Positions 1 through 12,195 of a stretch of 64,000 nucleotides of DNA are shown here, in pieces (within the stretch, counting starts at the first letter, position 1; each line of letters opens with the position of its first letter). The stretch comes from Ovis canadensis (lineage: Eukaryota; Chordata; Mammalia; Artiodactyla; Bovidae): the NCBI RefSeq assembly GCF_042477335.2, contig NC_091254.1, positions 100,217,001-100,281,000 on the forward strand. Reading direction: 5' to 3'. The notes under the pieces were generated by a model, which was not told the DNA's origin, did no database searches, and was given only the letters and a program-made list of their open reading frames with translations. The position numbers and the translations under genes were made by a program.

Positions 1-2010
1 TCCAGATTTGCCGGCATATTGAGTGCAGCACTTTCACAGCATCATCTTTCAGGATTTGAAACAGCTCCACTGAAATTCCATCACCTCCACCAGCTTTGTT
101 CGTAGTGAAGCTTTCTAAGGCCCACTTGACTTCACATTCCAGGATGTCTGGCTCTAGATGAGTGATCACACCATTGTGATTATCTGGGTCGTGAAGATCT
201 TTTTTGTACAGTTCTTCTGTGTATTCTTGCCACCTCTTCTTAATATCTTCTGCTTCTGTTAGGTCCATACCATTTCTGTCCTTTATCGAGCCTGTCTTTG
301 CATGAAATGTTCCCTTGGTATCTCTAATTTTCTTGAAGAGATCTCTAGTCTTTCCCATTCTGTTCTTTTCCTCTATTTCTTTGCATTGATCACCGAAGAA
401 GGCTTTCTTATCTCTCCTTGCTATTCTCTGGAACTCTGCATTCAGATGCTTATATCTTTCCTTTTCTCCTTTGCTTTTCGCCTCTCTTCTTTTCACAGCT
501 GTTTGTTAGGCCTCCCCAGACAGCCATTTTGCTTTTTTGCATTTCTTTTCCATGGGGATGGTCTTGATTCCTGTCTCCTGTACAATGTCACGAACCTCAT
601 TCCATAGTTCATCAGGCACTCTATCAGATCTAGGCCCTTAAATCTATTTCTCACTTCTACTGTATAATTATAAGGAATTTGATTTAGGTCATACCTGAAT
701 GGTCTAGCGGTTATCCCTACTTTCTTCAATTTGAGTCTGAATTTGGCAATAAGGAGTTCATGATCTGAGCCACAGTCAGCTCCCGGTCTTGTTTTTGTTG
801 ACTGTATAGAGCTTCTCCATCTTTGGCTGCAAAGAATATAATCAATCTGATTTCGGTGTTGACCATCTGGTGATGTCCATGTGTAGAGTCTTCTCTTGTG
901 TTGTTGGAAGAGGGTGTTTGCTATGACCAGTGCATTTTCTTGGTAAAACTCTTTGCCCTGCTTCATTCCACATTCCAAGGCCAAATTTTCCCGTTACTCC
1001 AGGTGTTTCTTGACTTCCTACTTTTGCATTCCAGTCCCCTATAATGAAAAGGACATCTCTTTGGGGTGTTCGTTCCACAAGGTCTTGTAGGTCTTCATAG
1101 AACCATTCAACTTCAGCTTCTTCATTGTTACTGGTTGGGGCATAGACTTGGATAACTCTGATATTGAATGGTTTGGCTTGGAAAGGAAGAGATCATTCTG
1201 TCATTTTTGAGACTGCATCCAAGTACTGCATTTCAGACTCTTCTGTTGACCATGATGGCTAGTCCATTTCTTCTGAGGGATTCCTGCCCGCAGTAGTAGA
1301 TATAATGGTCATCTGAGTTAAATTCACCCATTCCAGTCCATCTTAGTCTGCTGATTCCTAGAACGTTGACATTCACTCTTACCATCTCTTGTTTGACCAC
1401 TTCCAATTTGCTTTGATTCATGGACCTGACATTCCAGGTTTCTATGCAATATTGCTCTTTACAGCATCGGATCTTGCTTGTATCACCAGTCACATCCACG
1501 GCTGGGTACTGTTTTTGCTTTGGCTCCATCCCTTCCTTCTTTCTGGAGTTATTTCTCCACTGACCTCCAGTAGCGTGTTGGGCACCTACCGACCTGGAGA
1601 GTTCCTCTTTCAGTATCCTATCGTTTTGCCTTTTCATACTGTTCATGGGGTTCTCAAGGCAAGAATACTGAAGTGGCTTGCCATTCCCTTCTCCAGTGGA
1701 CCACACTCTGTCAGACCTCTCCACCATGACCCGCCCGTCTTGGGTGGCCCCGCAGGCATGGCTTGGTTTCATTGAGTTAGACGAGGCTGTGGTCCTCGTG
1801 TGATTAGACTGACTAGTTTCTGTGATTATGGTTTCAGTGTGTCTGCCCTCTGATGCCCTCTTGCAGCACCTACCATCTTACTTGGGTTTCTCTCACCTTG
1901 GGCGTGGGGTATCTCTTCACGGCTGCTCCAGCAAAGCACAGCCACTGCTCCTTACCTTGGATGAGGGGTATCTCCTCCCGCTGCCCTTTACCCCATGGTC
2001 TCCTCCAAGT
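1..2010 (-). mobile_element. BovB (RTE) LINE, 5' part, cut by window edge
   Basis: Minus-strand copy of the 5' half of BovB: the untranslated leader (about 1780-2010) followed leftwards by the start of ORF2. The encoded protein is an AP-type endonuclease joined to a reverse transcriptase that copies its own RNA at nicked chromosomal DNA. Endonuclease blocks visible on the minus strand are ETWNVRSMNQSK (about 1430), GDWNAKVG (about 1035), NQIDYILCSQRW (about 830) and GSDHELLIAKF (about 765), which include the Asp-Asn and Asp-His catalytic signatures of the family. They lie in different reading frames, so the copy is frame-broken and inactive. The left edge of the window cuts the element before the reverse transcriptase. 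Confidence 0.93.
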
Positions 2011-2442
2011 CCCTTCTTTAAACTTTGACCCTGCGTTCCAATACAGTTGCCTTGGATTCACTTCCCCCCATCTTGCTTCCCTTCTCCGACCTTCTTCTGC
2101 TTTTCCTTTTCGTCTTTCTACGAAGTTCTCAGCACCCTATGTACTTCTGATATTTCCACTCAGTGACACTTAAATTGCCATCTGCCTCCTTCCTAACTGG
2201 GGTGAGAAGAGCCTCACCTGCCAGATCCCAGAGGGAGAAGGGGGATCGGCGTGTCTTCACCTGCCAGTCAGCACAGCTGAACCAGAACACCACGTGGTCC
2301 AAGACTGTTTCTCCCTTAACTTTCAAAGTCCATTCTGCCTTGGTGGGCTTGATCAGGTGTGGATGAAAACACAGATGGGTTAAATATCCCACATCCCAGG
2401 CCATCTTCAGGAAAGCCAATTCATACTCACTTATGTATCACT
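2011..2442. other. Unassigned intergenic DNA between two BovB copies
   Basis: No gene, RNA or confident repeat seen. The stretch separates a minus-strand BovB 5' part from a plus-strand BovB 3' part. Short open frames have no recognisable domain. Confidence 0.5.
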
Positions 2443-3015
2443 GCAGCCGTGAAGTTAAAAGACGCTTACTCCTTGGAAGAAAAGTTATGACCAACCTAGA
2501 TAGTATGTTCAAAAGCAGAGACGTTACTTTGCCGACTAAGTCCGTCTAGTCAAGGCTATGGTTTTTCCTGTGGTCATGTATGGATGTGAGAGTTGGACTG
2601 TGAAGAAGGCTGAGTGCCGAAGAATTGATGCTTTTGAACTGTGGTGTTCGAGAAGACTCTTGAGGGTCCCTTGGACTGCAAGGAGATCCAACCAGTCCAT
2701 TCTGAAGGAGATCAGCCCTGAGATTTTTTTGGAAGGAATGATGCTAAAGCTGAAACTCCAGTACTTTGGCCACCTCATGCCAAGAGTCGACTCATTGGAA
2801 AAGACTCTGATGCTGGGAGAGATTGGGGGCAGGAGGAGAAGGGGATGACAGAGGATGAGATGGCTGAGTGGCATCACGGACTCGATGGACATGAGTTTGA
2901 GTGAACTCCAGGAGATGGTGATGGACAGGGAGGCCTGGCGTGCTGCGATTCATGGGGTCGCAGAGTTGGACACGACTGAGCGACTGAGCTGAACTGAACT
3001 GAACTGAACTGAACT
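2443..3015 (+). mobile_element. BovB LINE, 3' end
   Basis: Plus-strand 3' part of BovB. It carries the C-terminal ORF2 stretch with VVMYGCESWTVKKAE (about 2568-2612) and RRRRG near 2840, and ends in the BovB tail of repeated GAACT units (about 2990-3015). It is 5'-truncated, as expected from incomplete target-primed reverse transcription. Several other copies in the window share this sequence. Confidence 0.93.
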
Positions 3016-3049
3016 ATGTATCCCCCTCCTTTAGCCTAAAAATTCCGAG

Positions 3050-4130
3050 GGGGTCAAGAATTTCACAGCAGACGGGACACCTCCTGGGGGAGGGCAGAAT
3101 ACGAGCACACAGAAACCAAGTTTCTTCTCCTAAAATCCCCTGGCAATTGCTTGGTAATGATTTTCCCCAAGACGACGTGGACACCGTCTCCTAAATGACC
3201 TTCACAAATTTCCTTCCTAAGTGCTAACATGCTTGTCAACCTCTGTACCAAGCAATCGTTGCCACCTGCTTAATCCAGGCTCCTGTGGGTCTGTGCCCCT
3301 TCTAATCCCTCCCAGGGGGTGACCAGGCCCCCTCTTCCACCCTACTGGGTGGGTTCCTCCTCACCTGAGCACTCAGTTCCCCTGCTGCCGTCCACTACCT
3401 GCTAACGTGAAAGCTCCAGGCATTGAGAAGCAGAATCCTTCCAGAAGGGCAAGGCGCCTTCCCCCCTCTAGAAGATTCCAGCCTCAAGGCTTCGGAATAT
3501 TCCCAAATGGGACTTGTCTCCTCAAAGTGAGGAGTTTCCCGGCCCGTGCACCTAATGTTGTAGCCGTGCATTCTGGGAAACAAACTCACTCAGAAGGACA
3601 GTGCAGATAGCGGAGTGCAGTTCATTACACCGTCGGGCCCGAGGCAGAGTCTCCTCTCAGCCAAGGACCTCGACCAGCTTTTCTGAAAACTTTATATACC
3701 CTAAGTGCACGTGCCCAAACCCACCTCCCCCAATTCCCTGAAACTAGTCTGAACAAACGAAGAGAAAGATACAATCAAAGTTAACCCGTGATTCTATGCC
3801 TTAACCCTAGGTAGTTAACAGTGGACAGTTATCAATAGGCCTGTGGTCGTACCCCAATAAGCATAATAGAATTTATGATTCTATTCGGTTACACAGATAA
3901 TTAGGGCATTCTTTTAGGCGATGGAGAGTCTACGTATGAGCCCTGGGGCTCTTCCATGGTTGAGGGGGTGGGGAGTCTGGTTTTCCAGTTGGCATGTCGT
4001 TTCCGTAGATACTGGGCATAGAGCTCCAAGTCCACAGTCCGGCCCAAGATGCAGTCCTGCTTTCAAGATGCAGCCTGCTCTGTCTGTTTCCTCCTTCACC
4101 AGCACTTACTAAATGCTCTTGCTCGCATTT
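3050..4130 (-). mobile_element. Endogenous retrovirus LTR fossil (ruminant LTR, family tentative)
   Basis: I recognise this as a common ruminant LTR-type interspersed repeat lying on the minus strand. A TATA box (TATATAAA on the minus strand, 3691-3698) sits where a U3-R boundary is expected, with U3-like sequence to the right (to about 4130) and R/U5-like sequence to the left (to about 3050). Both ends are approximate and the family is uncertain; a BTLTR1-like or other bovine ERV LTR is possible. No retroviral gene was recognised beside it. It is old and decayed; treat it as a solo-LTR-like fossil. Confidence 0.5.
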
Positions 4131-4833
4131 CTCTCTGAATGATCTTGCTATTTTCTGTTGCTGGGCCCTCAAGTCCCCCAGTCTCTCCTTTTGCAGCATC
4201 TTATCCATCCGTCCACGCAGGGTCGTCTTCATCTCCGACATTTGTCTCTGTTTCTGGAGCTTTGCCTGAAGCCTTTCCGGGCAGGAGCAGAGCTAGATGC
4301 CCTCCTGCTGCAGCCCCGCGGCGCGACCCCTGGACGGGACTCTCCAAAGCCCGTGAGCGGAAGAGTCCCACTCTGGCGGAAGGGACTGGAACCCTCCAGG
4401 CCTTGTGAGAACCTTGGGGTTGGCGCCTCTGATCATTTCTGGTGGCTCTTTCCCAATCTTGGAGTCTTCCTGAGATTGTAGCAATTCAGCCACAGAGGTC
4501 TCAGAAGCTCCATCTTTGGGCCACGGTCTCCTGGGAGGGAGCAGGTGGCTGGGGCCCCCTCAGTGCAGCCGGAGAGGTCTGGGCCCCCTCACCTGAGTTC
4601 TGTCCCGCAGGCTCACTCTCACTGCCTGATGGCGTTGTCTGGAATACTGTCATTTCCTAGATTTGTCTGGTTCTGCAGTTGTTTCAGACTCTGCCTGGTA
4701 AATCAGACAGAAAGTTGAGTCTGGGCCACATAACACTGTCTTATCCAGAACAGAACCGTCCAGACGTAGTTTAATGAAGGTTTTTTTTTTTTTTTTCCCA
4801 AACCGTGTTTCCCACCCACTGGTAGGTACTTGG
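4131..4833. other. Unassigned intergenic DNA
   Basis: GC-rich DNA next to the LTR fossil. It may be part of the same old insertion or unique flanking DNA; I cannot tell. A run of 16 T lies at 4781-4796, just before a SINE head. No gene is supported. Confidence 0.45.
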
Positions 4834-4910
4834 GGCTTCCCTGGTGGCTCAGGTGGTAGAGAATCTGCCTGCAACTCAGGAGACCTGCGTTCAGGCCCTA
4901 GCTTCAGTGT
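4834..4910 (+). mobile_element. Bov-tA SINE, tRNA-derived head only
   Basis: The sequence matches the tRNA-Glu-derived 5' head of Bov-tA (GGCTTCCCTGGTGGCTCAGG, then the B-box-like GGTTC region in altered form). The BovB-derived second half of the SINE is absent. It directly precedes a BovB fragment. Confidence 0.8.
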
Positions 4911-4919
4911 TTTGTTAAC

Positions 4920-5866
4920 CTGCAGTTTTTAACGATATAGGGTAGAAATAAGAAAAGGAGTACGTCAAGGCTGTATACTGTCACCCTGCTTATTTAACTT
5001 CTATGCAGAGTACATCATGAGAAACGCTGGGCTGGAAGAAACACAAGCTGGAATCAAGACTGCTGGGAGAAATATCAATAACCTCAGATATGCAGATGAC
5101 ACCACCCTTATGGCAGAAAGTGAAGAGGAACTCAAAAGCCTCTTGATGAAAGTGAAAGAGGAGAGTGAAAAAGTTGGCTTAAAGCTCAACATTCAGAAAA
5201 CGAAGATCATGGCATCCGGTCCCATCACTTCCTGGGAAATAGATGGGGACACAGTGGAAACAGTGTCAGACTTTATTTTGCGGGGGCTCCAGAATCACTG
5301 CAGATGGTGACTGCAGCCATGAAATTAAAAGACGCTTACTCCTTGGAAGAAAAGTTATGGCCAACCTAGATAGCATATTAAAAGGCAAAGATATTACTTT
5401 TCCAACAAAGGTCCATCTAGTCAAGGCAATGGTTTTTCCAGTGGTCATGTATGGATGTGAGAATTGGACTGTGAAGAAAGCTGAGCGCTGAAGAATTGAT
5501 GCTTTTGAACTGTGGTGCTGGAGAAGACTCTTGAGAGCCCCTTGAACTGCAAGGTTATCCAACCAGACCACTCCTGGATGTTCATTGGAAGGACTGATGC
5601 TGAGGCTGAAACTCCAGTACTTTGGCCACCTCATGTGAAGAGTTGACTCAATGGAAAAGACTCTGATGCTCGGAGGGATTGGGGGCAGCAGGAGAAGGGG
5701 ACGGCAGAGGATGAGATGGCTGGATGGCATCACCGACTTGATGCACATGAGTTTGGGTGAACTCCGGAAGTTGGTGATGGACAGGGAGGCCTGGCGTGCT
5801 GCGATTCATGGGGTCGCGGAGAGTCGGACACGACTGAGTGACTGAATTGAACTGAACTGAACTGAG
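4920..5866 (+). mobile_element. BovB LINE, end of reverse transcriptase to 3' tail
   Basis: Plus-strand BovB starting inside the reverse-transcriptase domain. The open piece at 5017-5310 includes NNLRYADDTTLMAESEEEL, holding the YADD active-site motif, and KLNIQKTKIMASGP. It continues through VVMYGCENWTVKKAE (about 5446-5490) to a TGAAC-type tail near 5850-5866. The coding sequence shifts frame after about 5310, so it is not functional. 5'-truncated. Confidence 0.93.
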
Positions 5867-7718
5867 GGTAGAGGGTAGCAGAGTCTTATCAGATGTGAGT
5901 TTTTATTTCCACTGTGTTTCTCAGAGTACGTGCTGGATCCTGATGTAAAATGCATTTATTGCTGTGGGTTATGGTCCAAAAGTTTGAAAGATGCCGCTTA
6001 CCATCGTGAGTCGATGTGGCCCAGCCCCACGGAGGTGAGTGCTGCTGTGAAGGCCCTTCAGGGTTTCCTGGGCTGCTCGCAGCTTAGCCCTGGGTCCCAG
6101 GACCCCCAGGCCGACCAGGGTGGTCGCTTCCCAACTCTGCCCCATTGGGGGTTCCCCGGCAGCCTGTGACTTACAAGTGGTCTTGTGCCGAACTCTGTGT
6201 GGTTTCGTGGAATGCTCTAGGGTCTTGCTGGAAACAACAGCCATCCCCAGGCGAGGCTGCTGAAGTAGCCTGGTCAACCCTGCTTGTCTGAGACTAGTGC
6301 CTCGGCCTGAGGCTGGGCCTGGCGAGGGCACACGGGGGTGGGGGGCCTGGGCCCAGGTGCAGTTCACACCCCCAGGCTGCCTCTGTGGTCACCTTTCTCC
6401 ACCCGTTTCCTTACCTGGGACGCAGCACAGGTAAGGGGCGTGGGAGAGAAGGTACTGCGGTCGCCTTGCCGGTGTATCTGGCTGCAGGGTCTGCTGCTGC
6501 TCAGCAGACGCTGGTTCGGCCCGGGGCGTCCGCACACTCAGCTCTAGCACAAGAGCCGCGTGGGGGTCGCTCTCCAGAGGCACCTCGTGGGGCTGGGTAT
6601 GCGGAGGCCGTGGCTCTCGGAGGACGACCGGGCAGGTGACCTTGCTGTGCTCAGGCAGGACGCAGCTCCCCGACCTGCAGGCCTTGCGGGCTGGAGCACA
6701 GGCTCTGCGCCTGTTTGGGATGCAGCGTGGGCCCGGGGCGGCCCCCTGGGCCAACTGCCGGGACTCCCGGATTCAGAGGCGTGTCCACCAGGGCCAGTGT
6801 GGCTGCGTGTGGGGCCCATTGGTTGGGCGACTGAGAAGTCCTGCTGGTGCTGACCTCACGCTCTGGCGGTGCCGGACGCCCTGGTGCCAGCCGGTGACAT
6901 GTTGTCCTGGAGCAGTGAGGCGGTGCTGTCCTGAGACCCGAAGAGCCGTGCGGTTCTGAGGGGCCTGGCCGGAGCCCCAGGGGTGCATCTGCGTGGCCTG
7001 GGCGGCCCTGGCACTGTGTGCTCAGCTGCCCTGCAGGCTTGCAGAGCCCCCTGAAAGGGCAAGGTTGCTGGGCAGACGGAATGCCACAGACGCCCCTTGT
7101 GTCCGTTCACAGAAGAGCCGGTTTACCGGAGGCGGAGATAAACACGCCACAACAGGAAGGTTTACATTTTTAGAATTTGCGGGTCACCAGCTTCTATTTA
7201 GAACATTGTTTTCCCTTTCTGGCTGATAAAGTGTTTGTTAGAAAACTACGTAAGCTGGCTTAGACTGCATTCTAAAGATCTGAAACCCAGACGCGAAGCC
7301 TCCCTTTCCTGGAGCGGCCTCCTTGTGAAGTCACAGTTCACGGGGCTCCCTTCTCAGGCGCTGGCACTGGCAGGGCCGTGGGGCTCGGGGGCCAGGGCAG
7401 AGCCCCTGCACGCCGCCCCGCGAAGCTCCAGGCGGGCTTTGAACCTTATCACTGGGACAAAGACTCGGGTTTTGCAAAGCCTGAATGGAAGTCTCCTTTT
7501 CATATCTCCTCATCTTCCAAGCAGATTTTCTTAGCCAAGTAGGTCTGAACACACTGCAAGCTGATTTTAAGTTGAGGCAGAGCAACCGCGAGGAGACTGT
7601 TCCTGGGAGGGTTAGTGGTGGCTTCTTCCGGCGGGAAGCAGCCACCAGGAAGGGCCTGGACGGGGTAGGAAGAGGCAAGGGAGGTGGGCGCAGGCGTGAG
7701 GCGCTGAGAGTCAGCTAA
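5867..7718. other. GC-rich unique intergenic DNA
   Basis: No repeat family, exon or RNA gene recognised. Open frames on both strands overlap each other, have proline/arginine/alanine-rich composition typical of GC-rich non-coding DNA, and show no domain. Confidence 0.55.
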
Positions 7719-7870
7719 GGACACAGAGCCCTCTCCATCAGTGCTGAGCTGGGGACACAGAGCTCCCTCTATCGGGCACAGGGCCCCCTCCAAGGGGGCT
7801 GAGCTGTAGACACAGAGCCCCCTCCATTGGGGCTGAGCTGTGGACACAGAGCCCCTTCCATCGGGGCTGA
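7719..7870. repeat. Short minisatellite, about 35-bp units, about four copies
   Basis: Imperfect copies of a unit containing GGACACAGAGCCCCCTCCAT followed by a GGGGCTGAGCTG segment. Units differ by short insertions and substitutions. Confidence 0.75.
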
Positions 7871-8483
7871 GTCGCGGGCTCTGCGGGGCCCAGGACCCTC
7901 CCCGTTAGCCTCCCACCTTCTGCTTCTGTGACTCCCCAAGTCTCCGTGTAAGACTGACCATCAGTTGCCATTTGCTGAAACATCAGGGTTCCCACAGCTT
8001 TCAGCACGCTGGGCAGCAGGCCTTGGAGCTGGCACCTCCCTGGAGTGTAGTGATGCGTGGTGGCCTGACCTCCGCTTGCTGCCCAGGTCACTGAATGCAC
8101 ACACACAGCTGCAGCGGCACGGAGCCCGCGGGGGAGGGGATGCGGCCTCCATGGGCCTGAGGGCTGCCACATGCCTGGGGCCATGTGGCTGAGAGCAGCC
8201 ACCCGTGGAGGGTGCAGGGGGTGGGCCCTTTCACTGTGTTCTTGCATCTCGGCGCCGGTTCTGTCTTTTGCAGCAAGCACGAGTTATTGCTGCAACAAGC
8301 CCGTGAGTATCGAATGTTGGAGCCCCTGCCGGTGGGGAGGCCCGGGCGCAGAGCGAGGGGCCTCTGTAGATGCAGAGGCCAGGCTGTGAGACCCTCCCAG
8401 GCTTCGTGCTTGGAGGAGGCGCCTCCCCTGGTGTCGAGGAGGCTGAGCGTGTGGTGCTGCCTGAGCCCGTGTCTCCGGCCAGC
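7871..8483. other. GC-rich unique intergenic DNA
   Basis: No gene or known repeat recognised between two minisatellites. Confidence 0.5.
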
Positions 8484-9110
8484 CGCGCCCAGCCTCAGAG
8501 GTGCTCAGGGCCGCCCAGCCTCAGAGGTGCTCAGGGCCGCCCAGCCTCAGAGGTGCTCAGAGCTGCCCAGCCTCAGAGGTGCTCAGGGCCGCCCAGCCTC
8601 AGAGGTGCTCAGGGCCGCCCAGCCTCAGAGGTGCTCAGGGCCGCCCAGCCTCAGAGGTGCTCAGGGCCGCCCAGCCTCAGAGGTGCTCAGGGCCGCCCAG
8701 CCTCAGAGGTGCTCAGGGCCGCCCAGCCTCAGAGGTGCTCAGAGGTGCTCAGGGCCGCCCAGCCTCAGAGGTGCTCAGAGGTGCTCAGGGCCGCCCAGCC
8801 TCAGAGGTGCTCAGAGCCGCCCAGCCTCAGAGGTGCTCAGAGGTGCTCAGGGCCGCCCAGCCTCAGAGGTGCTCAGAGCTGCCCAGCCTCAGAGGTGCTC
8901 AGGGCCGCCCAGCCTCAGAGGTGCTCAGGGCCGCCCAGCCTCAGAGGTGCTCAGGGCCGCCCAGCCTCAGAGGTGCTCAGAGCTGCCCAGCCTCAGAGGT
9001 GCTCAGAGGTGCTTAGAGCTGCCCAGCCTCAGAGGTGCTCAGAGGTGCTCAGAGCCGCCCAGCCTCAGAGGTGCTCAGGGCCGCCCAGCCTCAGAGGTGC
9101 TCAGTGCTGC
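8484..9110. repeat. Minisatellite, 26-bp unit, about 22 copies
   Basis: Tandem copies of a 26-bp unit (core CAGCCTCAGAGGTGCTCAGG plus GCCGCC). The array is very homogeneous; the main variants swap GGGCCGCC for GAGCTGCC or GAGCCGCC, and several units carry an extra 11-bp AGGTGCTCAG-type duplication. No stop codon occurs on the plus strand, so three overlapping open frames run through it; these are artefacts of the repeat, not proteins. Confidence 0.95.
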
Positions 9111-12084
9111 CTGTCTGTTGGGCGACTCACTGGGTGGTTCTGTCTGTAACAGCCGTCAGGCTCTTTGAAGAGTCAAATGACCTGGTCTCTGCTGAGGCCA
9201 GGGGTGGGCTCCTGGCCAGGTGCCAGGCCTGCTGTGTCACTGATTGTCCAGCTGACAGAAAGGAGGGGTCATGACAAGACAGCAGTGGCATCCCCCAAGC
9301 TCGTCCCCCTGTTTGGTGACGGGTGCCCTCAGTGCCCCGGCGGGTGGGCCAGGCGGGGCTCCGGGTGGCTCCTCCCTGCTGCCCGTGTGATGAGCTGCAG
9401 CCCGAGCCGCCTCCCGACTCATGCCAGCGGCACCCCCTGTGGGGAGCTGGGTCGGTCCTTCGTGGCCAGAACGTGTGCACCTGTAGGAAGCGGGAAGGGC
9501 GACGCTCGGGCGTCTCGGCCGGATCTGCCTTCCAAGGCTCGTCTAACAGCGCCACGGGGGAGGCTGCCTGGGGACCCCGGAGTCGTGTGCAGCCTCAGTT
9601 TTGAACCCACCACCTGCTGACAGAAACTGAATCTGGGATTATGAACACAGGTGAGGCGTAAACAGAGGATTGTTTCCTAGATGAGCTGGTCTGAGCCTTG
9701 AGCTTTAAACAAACTGGTAAACTTTGCTTTCGTTAGTGCAAAAAGCCTGGATTGGTGAGAGCTTGAAGACACCTAGAAATCCTCCTCTGAGGAGGATCAA
9801 AAGCGTTCCCAGTAGCCGCGGGAGCCCCTGGGGTTGACCAGCTGCTTTAACACTTGTGGCGTTGGTTTCAGCTTCAAGGACAGGCCAGGTGAGCAATGAC
9901 CTGTGAGGCCGTCCCCAGCCAAGACACTAGCACGTGGACTTGGGCTCATCTCCTGAGGTCAGCAGAGCCAGAAGGCCCATCTCTGCAGGCTCCCGACCCC
10001 AGGCTGCAGTGCAGTTTGTCTCTCTGTGGGCGTGACATACTGTAGTTTAAAAAATTTTAAAACCTGACTCTCACGCAGATGCAGAATGAACAAGTGTCAA
10101 ATATTTATGCTCTCATTAACGAGGGAATCAGAGAGTTAAGTTTTCCAAGAGCTTTTTAAGGACCTGGTGTCCACAGCCGCTGAGGGGTATGTGTGCAGGG
10201 CTGCAGGGCTGGACACAAAGCTGGTGTGTGTCCCTCGGTGTCTTGTGGGAGGAAGTTATTTGCCCCTTTGCCAGTAAAGCTCTGAGCCCACAGTGACTCT
10301 GCAGCCCGACTCTGTGACCCACAGGGCGCTGGGCCCAGGTGAAGGCCTGAGGGGCTGGGCAAAGGGACAGGCTGACGGTGGGGTCTCACCTCACGCTCTC
10401 TGGCCAGATCTCCAAGTCTGGGGTATTTTTTTCAACACAGATGGTGCTATCCTCTCTGAGAAGAGGCCACCGTACTATCAGACAACATGGTGTGTCCTCA
10501 GGTAGCGTTTAGCCTGCTTTGGCTGGTGACTGGAGCCGTGACTCCAGGTAACGGGGAAGCTGGCTCACAGGCCTGATCCCCTCGTGAGCCCCCTGGGGTC
10601 AGTGCCCACCCTGGACACCTGGCGGAGGGGCCTGCAGGTGCCCCTGAGGACCACCCATCCTCAGAGCGGGCCTGCTTCCCGAACAGTACTTTATCTGACG
10701 CTTAGTGGAGAGTGAGCCTCCTGCTGGAGTTTCTGTTTGAAAGCCAAGAATAGACTGTAGGCTGTTGCACCTATAAGGCGGATTCCAGGTGGTGAGTCTG
10801 GTCCCATTCTCAGACCCCACAGGCTGTGGCGCCCACCTTGGCAGCTCCATCCCTGGTGGGGTGCTGTGGGATTTGCTGTTGTTTGGTGCTCAGGGACCCT
10901 CAGACCTGGAGGCGGGCCCTCCCAATCAGGGCAGGTGGGTACTGGCCGGGGACGTGAGGCTGCACACGCTCCCCACACCTGTCTTGGCCGTCTGCGAGCA
11001 GGAGGGGAGCCTCGTGTCTGCTCCCCTCCCTGAAAGTCACGAGGGTCTTGGGGCTTGGACGTGGGGGTGACTCCGTGGTACAGGCCAGCCACCCCCGTCT
11101 TCACAGGTAGCGCTGTGTCCCCTGAGGAGGCCCGTCTGTCCTCTGTCCTGGGCATGTGTGCCGGGTAACACCCTGGTACTTACTTAGCTGCCGACCCCCC
11201 ACCCTTCCCCGCTGCAACTCGTGAAGCCCAAGGTTGCAAGCAGCCTGTTTGCTTGATGAGGACATTTCCCGGGAGCTGAGCAGGGTGGGGTAACTGGTCT
11301 CCAAACAGCCGGCTTCCAGGTGACCGTCCCGGGTGAGTGAGGACAAGGGTCTGCGCTCAGTGGGGGCGGCACTCTCTCCAGAATACGGCGCGGGCCTTCC
11401 TCCCAGCCAGGGTGCTGGGCTCTGGGACGTGTGTGAGTCGTGCTCCACGTGAAGTCACATCTTCTCCTGCTCTTTATCGAGAGAGGCAGGGCAAGCCACC
11501 GATTAGTTACGGCTACTGCTGCTGCCAGACGCTCTGTGGTCATGGAGGACAGAGCCGAGCCCGGCCTGGACGCCCTCCGTCCCTCGGCCCCCGAGCCGTG
11601 GAGGCCGGTGTTCTGGTGCCGAGAATGAGCTCATGCCGTCCAGGGATTTAACAGAGCAGATGACTGGCTGCCCTTGTGCTCAACGCACGTGCGGTTTCCA
11701 AGTGTGAGTGGGCGGCCTGGCACTGCTGCAGTGTTGGGGGGACCCAGAGGCGGACGCGGGCCGGAGCTGCTGCCCCCTTCTCCACGCTGCTGCCCTCCCT
11801 CCACCTGGCAGGCTCCCCACGGGAGGCTGGCACCCCCATCTGCTGCCTGCAGGTCGGGGACCACGGCGTTGCGCAGGGGCCTCACGGGTGAACAGCCCAG
11901 ATGGGCTGCAGGGCCCTGTGTGCGGATCGAGGTCATCTTTGTAAACTGGAGAGGACTTGATAATCACTGAGCGTCGTGACGGTGCTGGAAATCCCAGGTC
12001 TGTGGTGTCTGAGGGCTGCGGTGTTCCCGGGGGCGGTGGGGGGCCCAGCCACCTCTTGAGAGTTGCGTTTTGAGCACTTTCATC
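9111..12084. other. GC-rich unique intergenic DNA
   Basis: About 3 kb without a recognisable gene, RNA or interspersed repeat. Somewhat AT-richer near 9640-9780 and 10040-10150. Open frames are short and low-complexity. Confidence 0.5.
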
Positions 12085-12195
12085 ACACTATTTTGCTTTC
12101 ATTCCCGTTTTGCAGACGGGGGTGTGAGGCTCAGAGAGGTTGAGCATCTCGCCTGGTGTCAGAGGCAGACGCGGTTGAGCTGAGCTGGAGTCCGG
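12085..12195 (-). mobile_element. MIR SINE fragment
   Basis: Reverse complement of the MIR core: a GTTTTGCAGACGGGG-like segment, then GAGGCTCAGAGAGGTTGAGC and a decayed GTCAGAGGCAGACG-type segment. MIR is an ancient tRNA-derived SINE shared by all mammals. Confidence 0.7.

Noticed and set aside
3930-4241. A minus-strand open frame with a charged, helix-like start
   Set aside because: It spans the edge of the LTR fossil; I could not link it to any protein family, so it is not called as a gene.
8185-9168. A 327-codon plus-strand open frame
   Set aside because: It runs through the 26-bp minisatellite, which is stop-free in all three plus frames; two other frames are equally open. No domain and no homology expected.
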